Notes under the pieces: model-generated
What the model was told of the DNA's origin: nothing
The model's input: only the letters and a program-made list of their open reading frames with translations
Database searches by the model: none
Source: Sambucus nigra
Lineage: Eukaryota; Streptophyta; Magnoliopsida; Dipsacales; Adoxaceae
Direction of reading: 5' to 3'
Assembly (NCBI GenBank): GCA_949130495.1
Contig: OX422223.1
Location: forward strand, 74,584,751 to 74,648,750
Length of the DNA: 64,000 nucleotides
Part shown: piece after piece, positions 21,449-33,400 of the stretch
Position numbering within the stretch: the stretch's first letter is position 1
Layout: each line of letters opens with the position of its first letter
Position numbers and translations under genes: made by a program

Positions 21449-24400
21449 ATGGAATCAGAAGGAGAAACTGGGGTAAGTTTTGAACAAAGTCTTCCTATAT
21501 GATTTAGAGCTAAAATACATTCATAGGTTGAACATTGAAAATATGAAATTGATTGCTTCAGTTTTTTTCTCACTATAAATTGGAGATGTTAATTTCGGGT
21601 GCCCGGTGCCGGCTCCACCCCTAGGCAGGTGAGGTGGCTGCCTAGGGCCTCAAAGTTTGGAGGGCCCCTATTAAAGACACATGTATATATAGTGTGTATA
21701 TATATATATATATATAAATATTTTTGCATATATTTAATAAATGAAATGTACTAATTAGTTCCTATTTTGTAGGCAAGTACAACAAATTTTTTAACTTTTT
21801 GTCTAAACTCTCTCACTTCTCAATCCACCCACTACATTCTCTCTCTCTCTCTAATTAATTAAAATAACTAGTATATTTTCATGTTCTCCCTCTTCCTTCC
21901 TTTCCCTCTTCATTTCATAATTCTACACAGCTCCAACAAAACAAGTTTGTTCCCACTAAATAAAACTGCTCGGCTGCGCATATAATATCTATATCCAACT
22001 CTCAAGACTTCCCTCCACAAGGTTTGTTTGTTTAATTACAATGATCATTATATTTTGTATTATTTTCTACTTTTCTCAATTTCTGAATTTTTTGAACTAC
22101 TTTATTGTAATCCTTAACCTTATAAAAATATTGTAGCAAATCTTGAATATAAAAATATAATTCGTGATTTTGCTTATCAAAAAGCAAGAAAAATAAATTT
22201 TCGTTAAGAATTTTATTAAAATAATTTATACAAAAGGCCCCATAGTAAGTCCTTGCTTAGGGCCCCCAATTTCGTTGAGCCGGCCCTGCGGGTGCCTTTG
22301 TATCTGACACACACAAATATATATATATATTTACATTTTTTATCCTAATGCAATCTCTTCAGATATTTATGAGTTAATATTACTTCTTAGCGAGATTCAG
22401 AGGTAATACGTCTTAATGATATTCGGAGTCAATATAACTGTCAGCATTATGTAAAAACAAACAACAATTAATACCTCTAAACTCTAAACGGATTCAAATT
22501 TAAACTTAAAAGGCAAAAAAAAAAAACACCACCTTCGCCTACATCGACCAATTATGGGGTTATAGGCCTTAATAGGCCACTAAATACCACTGTAGTGTAT
22601 CACTTCATCAATTAGTATTCCATCCAATATTTTTAACTAATAAGCATCTATAATTTCATCATTTTTTACTATTTATGGTTAATGTTTGTCTAATTATAAT
22701 GATATATTCTTGGGTTATTATTGCGTTACTGATTGTAAAATTTGATTGTTCGGGACAAGTCATTGAAGAACCTGGGCACTCAGGTCTGTCAGATCTGTGG
22801 TGATAATGTTGGCAAGACTCTGGATGGTGAACCATTTGAAGCTTGCAATGTCTGTGCATTTCCAGTTTGCAGACCATGCTATGAATACGAGCAAAAGGAT
22901 GGCAATCAATCTTGCCCTCAATGCAAAACCAGATACAAGAGACATAAAGGTATAGTTTAAAGAAATCGAGCAAAGAATCATTGTTTCAGTGAATATTTCA
23001 TTGGATGTAAGGTCAATCATACAGCGAATAGCATTTTGATCAGCAGAAACAACATATCAGTGACATAACTGTTGTTCTTTAGAAATAATAGTGAAATGCA
23101 ATTATTATGTGTTCTCTTTTTATTTATTAATTATTATTATTATTATTGTTATTATTATTATTATCTTTATCCAAAATTTAGACACTAAAACCAACTCCAG
23201 ATGTTTGGTCATTTTGAAACAAATGGTTATTGTTGTAAAATGGCCAAAACTTGCACCTTTGCAAGAGCCTGTAAATTCAGGTGGTTGTGTATATTTCATC
23301 AACTGGTGGAAGTGGTTTTGCCGCCCCACTAAAACAAAAAAGGAAGAGGAAAAAGGTTGGGTCGGAAAACAAATCTGCCCGAGGCTACCCGAGCAAAGTT
23401 TCGGTCAAAATGACTCAAATTTTGAGTTAAAAAATGGGTAAAATCTGTTTCGGCTAATGGCCTGGTGTAGTACCAATTGAGAAAAATGGATCAATGGGTT
23501 GGAGTTGGGCTAAGCAAATGATTAAATTTGCTTGTTCAATCAGTCCTAGTTTGTGGCTGCGATATATGCACAATCTATTTGGTGCATGATTATTATAGAA
23601 CCTCATGATTTTTCTTATCAACAAAATTTCAAACAATGTTGGGTATTAAATGTGGATGTGTGCTCCCCCAAATCTGTCATGCTTAGAATTTGTAATCACA
23701 AATGCTGTTCTTTTTTAAATAATCCACTAAACTTGGACAGTTGTTGAATCTTAAATTTATTTCTGTGGATGTAATTTATCATCGTTCTTCTTGATTCTAG
23801 CAAGCCCCGGTGATAGAGAGGATGGAGCCAGTGATTTTCCTTACTCCTCGGAGAATCAAAAGGAGAAGCAGAAGGTTGCTGAGCGCGTGCTGAGCTGGCA
23901 CATGACATATGGTCGAGGAGGAGATATTGGGGCTCCAAACTTTGATAAAGAGGTCTCCCGCAACCACATTCCGCTGCTAACCAGTGGACAGGAGGTATAT
24001 GCCAGTTAGATTATATCACACGGTCCTCTAATTTAGTATCTAATTTGCAGTCAAATTAATATTTTCGATTTTTTGTTATTTAACAGGTTTCTGGAGAGTT
24101 GTCTGCGGCATCGCCTGAGCGCCTTTCTATGGCATCTCCTGGACCTGGTGGTGGGGCTAAACGTATAATTCTCTTTCTAATAAACTGTAAATCAGACATT
24201 TTTACATTGCCTTCCTTTTAAAATGTGATCCTAATTTGAAGATAATGTTCTTTTCGCAGCCAATATTAGGGTTGTGGACCCAGTGAGGGAATTTGGATCC
24301 CCAGGATTGGGTAATGTAGCCTGGAAAGAGAGAGTTGATGGTTGGAAGATGAAGCAGGAGAAGAAAGTTGTTCCAATGGCCACCAGCAATGCTGCTTCTG

Positions 24401-27400
24401 AAAGAGGTGGAGATATTGATGCCAGATCAGATGTGCTAGTTGATGACTCTTTATTGTGAGTTCCCACTTGCTTATAGTTTATAAATTTTATTCTCTGGGT
24501 AGTGGTTGAGCTTGATGTATGTTTGTGGTTCTTGTTTTGTCAGTCTGTATAATATCTCATTGCTCAAGAGCGGTGGTCTTTTCCTTGGGTTTATAATCAC
24601 AATTCACAAAGGGCCTGTTTGGTTGTCCCCAAAATTGTAAATTAGCCCATTTAAAATGGATTCATTCATGAATTGCCTTATTATTAGTGTTTGGTTACAA
24701 GAATGAATGAATTCAAAAATGGACCAATTCATGTTGATTAACAAAAACTTAAATTAGTCCATTTCAACAAAAGCTTGAATTGCACAATTTATAATAATAA
24801 CAAGAATCTTAAATGCACCATTCTCATAAAGTACTCTCACCATACTCTCTCTCTCTCTTTATATGTATACACACACACATATACATATATATATATATAT
24901 ATATATATGTACTCCATTTTTCTTTTCCAAACACACCACATGTTAGATTGAAACCTATTTAAAATGAATACATCGACAATCTATTCATTCCAAATTGATT
25001 AGTTTATAAAATTAAACAATTTACGCAACCAAATGGGCAAGGCTTTACTCCTTACACAGAACTATCATGTAGTTTTTAGCCCTTTCTAAATTTTCATTGT
25101 AATGGGCATTGACAGTCAAACTAATGTACATTGCATGTCATTTCAGCATGGCCACTTGTGTTTCATGAACAGTTATTAGTGCCATTGACATTGAATGTTT
25201 TATATTGAATAACGGTAGTACACGAAGTGTGGACAAAAAGTTGTATGCAAAATGATGTGATGGCATAGAAATGGATAGACAATGTAGCCCGCTAACGTTT
25301 TAACCAACCATAGTTGTTGCCACATCATTTTGTGTGCCTTGCGTTACTTTTTTAAATTATGTTTTTGAATAACAATTCACCTATACATATTTTTTTGTGA
25401 GCTTGTTTTCATTCGTGATTCAGGAATGATGAAGCTCGGCAGCCACTTTCTAGGAAGGTTTCTATTCCATCTTCCAGAATAAATCCTTACAGGATGGTTA
25501 TAGTCCTGCGGCTCATTATCCTCTGTGTATTTTTGCACTACCGGTTAACAAATCCTGTTCTTAATGCCTTCTCTTTGTGGTTATTATCTGTGATATGTGA
25601 GATTTGGTTCGCCATATCCTGGATTTTGGATCAGTTCCCTAAATGGCTTCCTGTAAACCGAGAAACATATCTTGATAGGCTCGCACTTCGGTGAGATTCC
25701 TCTGCTATCACATCCACCTATATCTTTCTTTAATTTGCTGAAGTCTAATTCAAAATTGTATGGTGACAGATATGATCGAGAAGGAGAACCATCACAGTTA
25801 GCCGCTGTTGACATTTTTGTCAGTACGGTTGACCCTTTAAAGGAGCCTCCTCTTGTTACTGCCAATACAGTTCTATCCATTCTTGCAGTTGACTACCCAG
25901 TTGACAAGGTTTCATGCTACGTCTCTGACGATGGGGCTGCCATGTTGACATTTGAAGCTCTCTCTGAAACATCAGAATTTGCGAGGAAATGGGTTCCTTT
26001 CTGCAAGAAGTATAACATTGAACCGCGGGCTCCGGAATGGTACTTCGCCCAGAAGATTGACTACTTGAAAGATAAAGTTCAGCCGTCATTTGTCAAAGAT
26101 CGTAGAGCTATGAAGGTGGGGATTATATTGTGCAAATGGTTATATTATCTCTTCTTTTAGTGCATTCTTTTTATGTTTATTTGTTTTCTTGGTCCTGCAG
26201 AGAGAATATGAAGAGTTCAAAATTCGTATAAATGGACTTGTTGCCAAAGCTGTGAAAGTTCCTGAGGAGGGATGGATCATGCAAGATGGTACACCATGGC
26301 CTGGAAATAATACCAGGGACCATCCAGGAATGATCCAGGTAAATTCAATCTGACATTAGTAGATTGATTATGTGAAACATGATGCCTTGATGGTTCCTTT
26401 TTTTTGGTTGGGGGGAATGCCGGCGGTTGTGATTCTTAGGCAGTATATGTGGGTTCTTGAGAAAATAATTACTTATAAATTCAATTCCTATGCAATTAAA
26501 TTATTGTTCAATATAAAAAAAAATCCTCCAAATTGAGTTTCAATAATGATGAATCAAATAAGGGAATAGTCAGAAAATAAACCAAATTAAAAATTCGGAT
26601 TATAAGTTAGGGAATAACAATGAAATAAGTAGGACACAACATAAATTAGAGAGAGGGGCACAAGAGAAAAATATGACTAGAGAGTGTATGAGAAAATCAA
26701 AGAAATAAAAGGAGGGCTGCTTAATTCACCAATCACAACCCAAGACAACCTAAGAACAGAGAAATTCTTAAGGAACTGCTACAAAAACTTGTATTTTATA
26801 ATTATTTCCTTGCCACAATTATTCCTTTTAAATAAGTACTATAACTCTCCTCATTCATGTTATGTTTCCTCATTCAAAGTTTGATATTATATTTATGTTT
26901 GATGTTATTTATTGGATTTTGTTGACTTAAATACGTCCATAATCATCCCGTTTTGAGCTTGGTACCTTTTACTAATTGACTATGAGCTTGGTACCTTTTC
27001 CGTTAAGGGTGTCAAACTTAACAGTCATGTGCACCACATATGACCTGTGAAATTAAAAGAATTAGAAAAAAATCAAAAAAATAATAAGGAAAAAAAAAAG
27101 AAAATGACGTAAACTACACGTTAATGGCCAAGAAAATAAACCAAACCCTAACTTTTAGAGAGAGAATCAAGAGATTTCTTATATTCAAAATGGAGAGTGT
27201 CTTCAAATGAGGAATACAAGTGGCATTTAAAGGGGGAAGTAGCTTAGGCTCTAAGCTACTCTCCTAATTGCAAAAATACCCTTAAGAGCCTTGTGCTACT
27301 TCATTCCCTAAATACGAAGAAAAAAAAGAAATACAACTAAAAGAACATAACAAAAGAAAGTAACCAAAAGAAAAAAAAAACGCTAAAATAGGGCCCATTT

Positions 27401-30400
27401 CCATCACTCTTCCCCTCTTAAAGCCGAGCTCGTTCTCGAGTGTTCAAAAATGGGGGACTCGAGTGCAAATTCCAAAAATAGATGCCCAGGTGGGCTCACA
27501 GTGGGAGACCCACTGAGTCACCATCCAAAATAGTGATCAAAGCGTGCTGGGGAAGCTCCTCGGACGCGTCCAAATAGCCAGGTGGATGTTCTAACGCTAA
27601 TAGGGCATGGCATCGTGGGAGAGAGCAGTCAGAAGCTCGGTACCCAACATTGCCACAATTGTAGCACCGGAGTGTAGGAGGACCGAAAGAGGTGCAGTGG
27701 AAGTGGTGGTAGAAGACACTATAACCGATATTGGGGGAGGAACGGGAACCGGAACCGATGTGGGTGGGGTTCGTGAGGCCGGAAGAGTTGCTGGTGTTGT
27801 GTGGTAGGCCTCAACCTTGGTCGGATACTCAACCGCCTTAAAAAAGACGGTATCTCCCTCAAGCCGAGATCGTGCTGAATGTATGGCTGAAGTCCTAGAA
27901 TATAGCGGCTGATCCGCTGGTCCTCAGTCTTAGGGAGGCGAGCTTGGGTGTAAAGGAGCTGGAACTGCTCCGTGTACTCCACCACTGTATATGAACCCTA
28001 TCGGACGGACTGAAAGCGGGCAAAAAGGTCATGCTCATTGGTTAGCGGTATGAATGAAGCCTGTAGAGTGGCCTTCAACTCGAGCCATGCCTGGATAGGA
28101 GGCAGTCCCTTCGCTGTCTAGCGATAGCAAAGATCGTTCAACCAAACCCGGACGAATTCCTGAAATTTGGTGATTGCAAAGAGAATACAAGAGTGGTCCT
28201 GAATCCACATATAATAAAAAAACCGTCTCCATCGACGCCAACCAATCAACCATAGCATCTGGAGAGAATCGTCCATCAAACATGGGAACGTCAATGCGAA
28301 TATCCCCCTGGAGACTCCGGGAAAACAACTGTAGTGCCGTAGTAGATAGGTGGTATCCGTCCTGATAAGCTTTAAGGCCCATCACATCACCCGACGCAGG
28401 TGCAACGTAATCAACAGGAATTGGTGGCACCTGGGCAGGTAGTGGATGAGGAGGATGAACATGTGGGGCCACAGAAGGTGCTGAGGGACCGCGATGAGGA
28501 CACGTGCAAATCAGGTAGGTGGTCACGCTCTCCACAATAAAAACGCTATTGGTCCCGAAGTGGTACGAAGCGAGGAGGGTCAGGTGGGGGAGGGGGAATC
28601 CACTCCAAGATGCTACGGTGGGTTAGGCCCATAGTTGTCAAATCGCGAATCGTATCGTGAATTGTTTACTCCCCGAATCGCGAATCGTGAATCGAACTGG
28701 TCGAATCAGAATCAAATGATAAAAATGAAATAAAAATACGTAAATGAGATTTGACACTATAGAATTGGTAATTAAGTATAATATGACAAAAAACTAATCG
28801 TAGCACATGATAATATACCAAAATAGAGCCCAAAAATTAACCGTAGCACATGTTCTCAATCGTTTTAAGCTTGAAAATGTGAAAAACAACTCAAACAATA
28901 ACTAAAAAATTTAATAAACAACTCAAACAAAAACTAAAAAATTTAACTAAAAAAACTTATGGTTTTATAAAACATATGGTTTTATAACTAAAAAACATAT
29001 GGTTTTATAAAATCTATGGTTTTATATATGGTTTATGCAAATACAACAAATATAACTGAAAAAACATATGGTTTTATAAAACATATGGTTTTATAACTTA
29101 AAAAAAAAAACAGGTTTTATATATGGTTTTATAACTAAAAAAAAGATGGTTTTATAACGAAAAAAAAACAGGTTTTATATATGGTTTTTTATAACTAAAA
29201 ACAGGTTTTATAACTAAAAAAAACAGGTTTTATAACTAAGAAACTAATCGTATGGTTTTATAACTAAAACATATAGTTTTATAACTAAAAAAAAGAGCAA
29301 ACGAAAACTAAAAAAAAAGAAAAATAACTTTAAAAAAAACATTAAACCGTATGTATTTATAACAGAAAAAACAAAAAACTAAAAAAAAAATCAAAACGTA
29401 AGGTTTTATAACCTAAAAAAAAAAGCTAACAAAACCATTAAAACATCAAAATGGCCCTTGATTAAGCGTACCGGCCTTCGTTTTGCAGAAAAGGGCCTTC
29501 AATTTGCTGTACGAGTTGAAAACGACCTTCGTTTTAGGGTTTTTTGCTTCGGTCGGCTACTGTATGGGTTTTGGGTTGAAAACGATTTGCTGTAAGCTTT
29601 TTTTTTGGTTTTGGGTTAAAACTTGAGTTACGGTGGGTAAAAAATAACCAAGTTTAAGAATCGTTTTTCAACCCAATTCACGATTCAAGTTGGAATCGTG
29701 CGATTCACTTCCGATTCGTCCGATTCTATAGACAAATCCGATTCGTATCTTGATTTGAATCGTTTTACCCCCGAATCGAATCGAATCGAATCGTACGATT
29801 CGACTCGCGAATCGGACGATTTTGACAACTATGGTTAGGCCTGTCAATGGATCATATTATATCCAAATCCGAATTCGAATCCGATCCATTTAAGCGGATA
29901 TGGATCATGCCTTAAATCCAATTATCCGATTACTCGTTTATTAAATGGAGCGGATTTGGATTCATATACTCCGATCCATTAATAATCCGATCCGATTAAT
30001 ATTTTTAATATATATATATATATAAAGATATATATAAATTGTATATAATATATTTTTAATTAATATATATTGTATTTAATAATATTTTAAATATATATTA
30101 TAATAGTTCTTTATTTCATTATCTATTTTTTTGGAACATTTGCAAAATAAATTTATGAAATAAGAGTTGAAAATTAAAATGTTGCAAATCAAGTGGTCAA
30201 AAGTATATCAGATTGGATAATCGGATCGGATCCGAATCTGTTTACATAAACGGATATGGATTTGGATTTGCCTAATCCGATTCGTCGGATAATCGGATCG
30301 GATCCAAATCCGAATCCGTTTAACATGATATGGATTTGGATTTGCCTGATCCAGTCCGAATCCGATCCGTTTACAGGCCTACGGTGGGTATCCCTAGCGT

Positions 30401-33400
30401 CGGAGGATGAGGAAAAGTCGTAGAGCAGGGAAAGATCATGACAGGAAGGGGTATGATGTGACGGTGGAGGAGGTGGGATGTACGGTGGAGGGCAAGGGTG
30501 TATAAGTGGGGGTGGGGGTAGTTTGTAGGGGTCGGGAGGAAGGCCCTGGTTTTCTATATGATGGTTGAGGATCTCGGCATAGTTGAAAAACCCGTGGGGA
30601 CTGAAAATTGTGTCTAGCCGAGGGGGTGGGACAAACCCGGGTTGAATAGAGGATTCGGGTTGCCCGACGGGTTGGGGTAAGTGGTTAGGTGGTTGGAATA
30701 GAGTCGGGTTGGACACGAAAGGTCCCCAGATAAGGCAGAGGGTCCGCGATGCCAAAGCGGGTTGGGGCAGGGTTTTTTGGAGGTTGTGGTTTCAATTGGA
30801 CAGCTAGGGTTAGGATTTCTGGATTGGGGTAGGGTGGAGGAGACCTGGCAAAATGTGGCACGACATGAACCGATACAAAGTTATAAGTTAATGGGTGGAC
30901 CCTTAATGGGTTTGGGTTATATCAGTGCCTACCCGATAAGACAATATAGTTAACGGTTTGGATTAGTGTTGACCTCCTTCACCCGTTAATACCCGATAAA
31001 ATCGGTTAACACCCATTAATTTAAGTAAATAAAATATATTGTTGATACTTATTAAGAGTTTATGTGGCTTAATGTTACTTTATTCATAACAAATTTTACT
31101 AAAGAAGAGAATTAGTAATGTTGATGAATAAATGGGTCGAACTGTGTTTAAAAATGAACTAATATGTCAACTTGTATACGATTCAAAATAAATCATTATC
31201 TTAATGGGTAATAACGGGTGAACATGACACGACACATTTAGATAATGGGTCGAGTTTGAATATAATTTTTTTCACACGATAAAAAAGTCACCCGTTTAGA
31301 CATGAACCCGATAAGACTCAAATATGATAAAAACTGATACGAACACGACTCAACACGACCCATCGCCAAGTCTATGTCGGCAGATTTTTTTTGGGGCAAA
31401 TAGGTTCGGGTAGGGACCCACGGGTTGAGGGTTTGGGGTAGAAGTTGGGGGGAGGTAGTTTAGGGCCTCGTTTGGGTCGGCCGGCAGGGACTCCGGTCGG
31501 AGCAAGGCGGTGTATCGGGTTGGGGCTGTCCGGAGGTGGTAGGGCTTCAATTGGGTCCGAAAGGGGTTGGCCTAGGTTTTTTTTTTTGGGTTTGGGGCAA
31601 CAGCGGGGTGGGTGGTGGCGGGTTTAAGGGCGGAGAGGAGTGGAGCCATTTGTTGTTTCAGCTCTTCCATTTGTCGTTGTTGTCTATTCATTTTTTGCGT
31701 CAATTCTTGGTTGACCTCTTTTAGTTGTTTTGATTTTTTTGGATCCATCGAAAGTAGTGTACGATTTTGATAACTACACACCAATACACCAATCGGGGAA
31801 CGACACCTCGCTCAAATACCATTTTACGTATACTACATATCAATGACCAAGAAAATACACAAAACCCTAACTTTTAGAGAGAGAGTCAAGAGATTTCTTA
31901 TATTAAAAATGGAGAGTGTCTTCAAATGAGGAATAAGTGGTATTTGAAGGGGGGAAGTAGCTTAGGCTCTAAGCTACTCTCCTAATTACAAAAATACCCT
32001 TAAGAGCTTTTTGCTACTTTATTCCCTAAATACCAAGAAAAAAAGAAATACAGTTAAAAGAAAATAAACCCCAAAACAGGGCTCATTTTCATTAGAAAAA
32101 ACAAGGAAAAAAAGATAAAACAGGGGAAAAAAATAAGATCCATCGTCTTCAACTCACCCCCCCAAACCCGACAGCCATGCCTTACCCCACTCCTCAACCC
32201 TTCTCACCCCCACCACCCACCTTGCCCACCCCCGCACCCACCACCCCCTCTCTGTTCTCTCTTCTTTGCCACAATCACCACCAAACCCAAACTCAGTTTC
32301 GCAGAAACCCCAAATCAAAATCGAATTGGAGCACCTACCCGAACTCAGTGTTGCAGATTTGATTTGGTATAAATTTAAAATCCGCACCATGCCAGGTTTC
32401 ATTTTTTTTGTATAAGTTCAATTTGCCATTTTATTTGAAGGTGTTAAAAAACGAAACGAGTGTGTGTATGTGAGAGAGAGATATGGGTTTGGGTGGGTGT
32501 TTATTGTTGGTCGGGTGGTGGTGAGGGAGAGAGAGGGCTGTTGCTGACGGGGGGGTGGGCTAGGACGAAGGGTGTGAGGTGACGCATGGGGTTGAAGGGG
32601 GGAGGGGGGGGGGGGGGGGGGGGGGCACCGATGGTGTTGTTTGGGGGTGGTGTCTTGGTTGGGAGAAGAGGTTGTTTTCGGTTTTTACATTTTTTTTTCT
32701 ATTTTCAGAAACTTTTCCTTTATTTTTTTCTAAATTTCTTAATTATTATTTTTAAACAGGTCATATGCCTTGCACATGACCGTTAAGTCTAACTGAGGTT
32801 TAATGGAAAAGGTAACAAACTCAAGTCATTTAGGTACATAACTCAAAACAGGGTAATTATGGACATATTTAAGTAAAAAAGGAAAAAACCTTAATTTATT
32901 GGTCGTCTATTTCCTTATGTTGTTACTCTTGTCATTTCGTTTGTAGTCGTCTTGTCTATTTTTTATCCTACTCTCAGAGTACACTATGAATCAACAGATT
33001 GTCAGAGCAGCATGTAGTTTATGTTTCCTCTTTACCGATTTTGCCTAAATTTTAATGTAATTCATTACTTGCAGGTTTTCTTAGGTCAAAGTGGAGGGCT
33101 TGACAGTGACGGTAATGAGCTGCCACGGTTAGTCTATGTTTCTCGTGAGAAGCGACCAGGCTTCCAGCACCACAAGAAAGCTGGTGCAATGAATGCACTT
33201 GTGAGTAGTTAACTACTTTATAAACACGTAAGATATTTTCTGTCTTGGCATATACAATCTTTAACAACCAATATAATCCTCGTGCAGGTTCGCGTATCGG
33301 CAGTCCTTACTAATGGACCCTTCTTGTTAAATCTTGACTGTGATCACTACATAAACAACAGCAAGGCGTTGAGAGAAGCAATGTGTTTTATGATGGATCC

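Larger units (their letters stand above)
27600..31784 (-). pseudogene. Gypsy gag gene, interrupted by insertions and frameshifts
   Basis: In minus-strand order: a short coiled-coil N-terminus (31784-31572, [20 protein letters not shown]), a Pro-rich linker (30755 down to about 30384), then after the hAT/MULE insertions another Pro-rich piece. The core follows as [20 protein letters not shown] and WLASMETVF (28535-28035), then [17 protein letters not shown] and [13 protein letters not shown] (27985-27719), both characteristic of the Retrotrans_gag domain. A zinc knuckle [14 protein letters not shown] at 27625-27666 has Tyr where His is usual. The gene would package element RNA if intact. It is broken by at least two insertions and several frame changes. 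Confidence 0.75.
27105..32094 (-). mobile_element. Gypsy-type LTR retrotransposon, gag only, in CESA intron 8
   Basis: LTRs lie at 27105-27406 (302 bp) and 31824-32094 (271 bp), sharing ccctaacttttagagagaga and agcttaggctctaagctact. A perfect 5-bp target duplication gaaaa flanks the element (27100-27104 and 32095-32099). On the minus strand TGGTATTTGAGC (31810-31821) follows the 5' LTR as primer-binding site, and aagaggggaagag (27407-27419) precedes the 3' LTR as polypurine tract. The interior encodes gag but no pol, so it is non-autonomous. Younger elements are inserted in it. Confidence 0.88.
26925..32874. mobile_element. TIR element occupying CESA intron 8, split by a Gypsy insertion
   Basis: A 42-base inverted repeat marks the ends: acttaaatacgtccataatc on the left and, complemented, acttaaatatgtccataatt on the right, continuing for a further 20 bases with about 36 of 42 positions matching overall. 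Removing the Gypsy element (27105-32094) leaves about 960 bp of original element, including a C/T-rich section near 32150-32350 and a 22-G run. No transposase is seen. The family was not identified. Confidence 0.65.

Noticed and set aside
22659..23020. Minus-strand frames opposite CESA exon 2
   Set aside because: They mirror a real coding exon and have no features of their own.
25200..25300. Similarity between CESA intron 5 (25220-25295) and intron 13 (37625-37700), around atggatagacaatgtagc
   Set aside because: It is short and diverged. Probably a dispersed repeat, but no ends could be defined, so it is not listed as an element.
32177..32362. Pro-rich + strand frame in CESA intron 8
   Set aside because: It arises from a C-rich tract of a TIR element. 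There is no start context and no domain.
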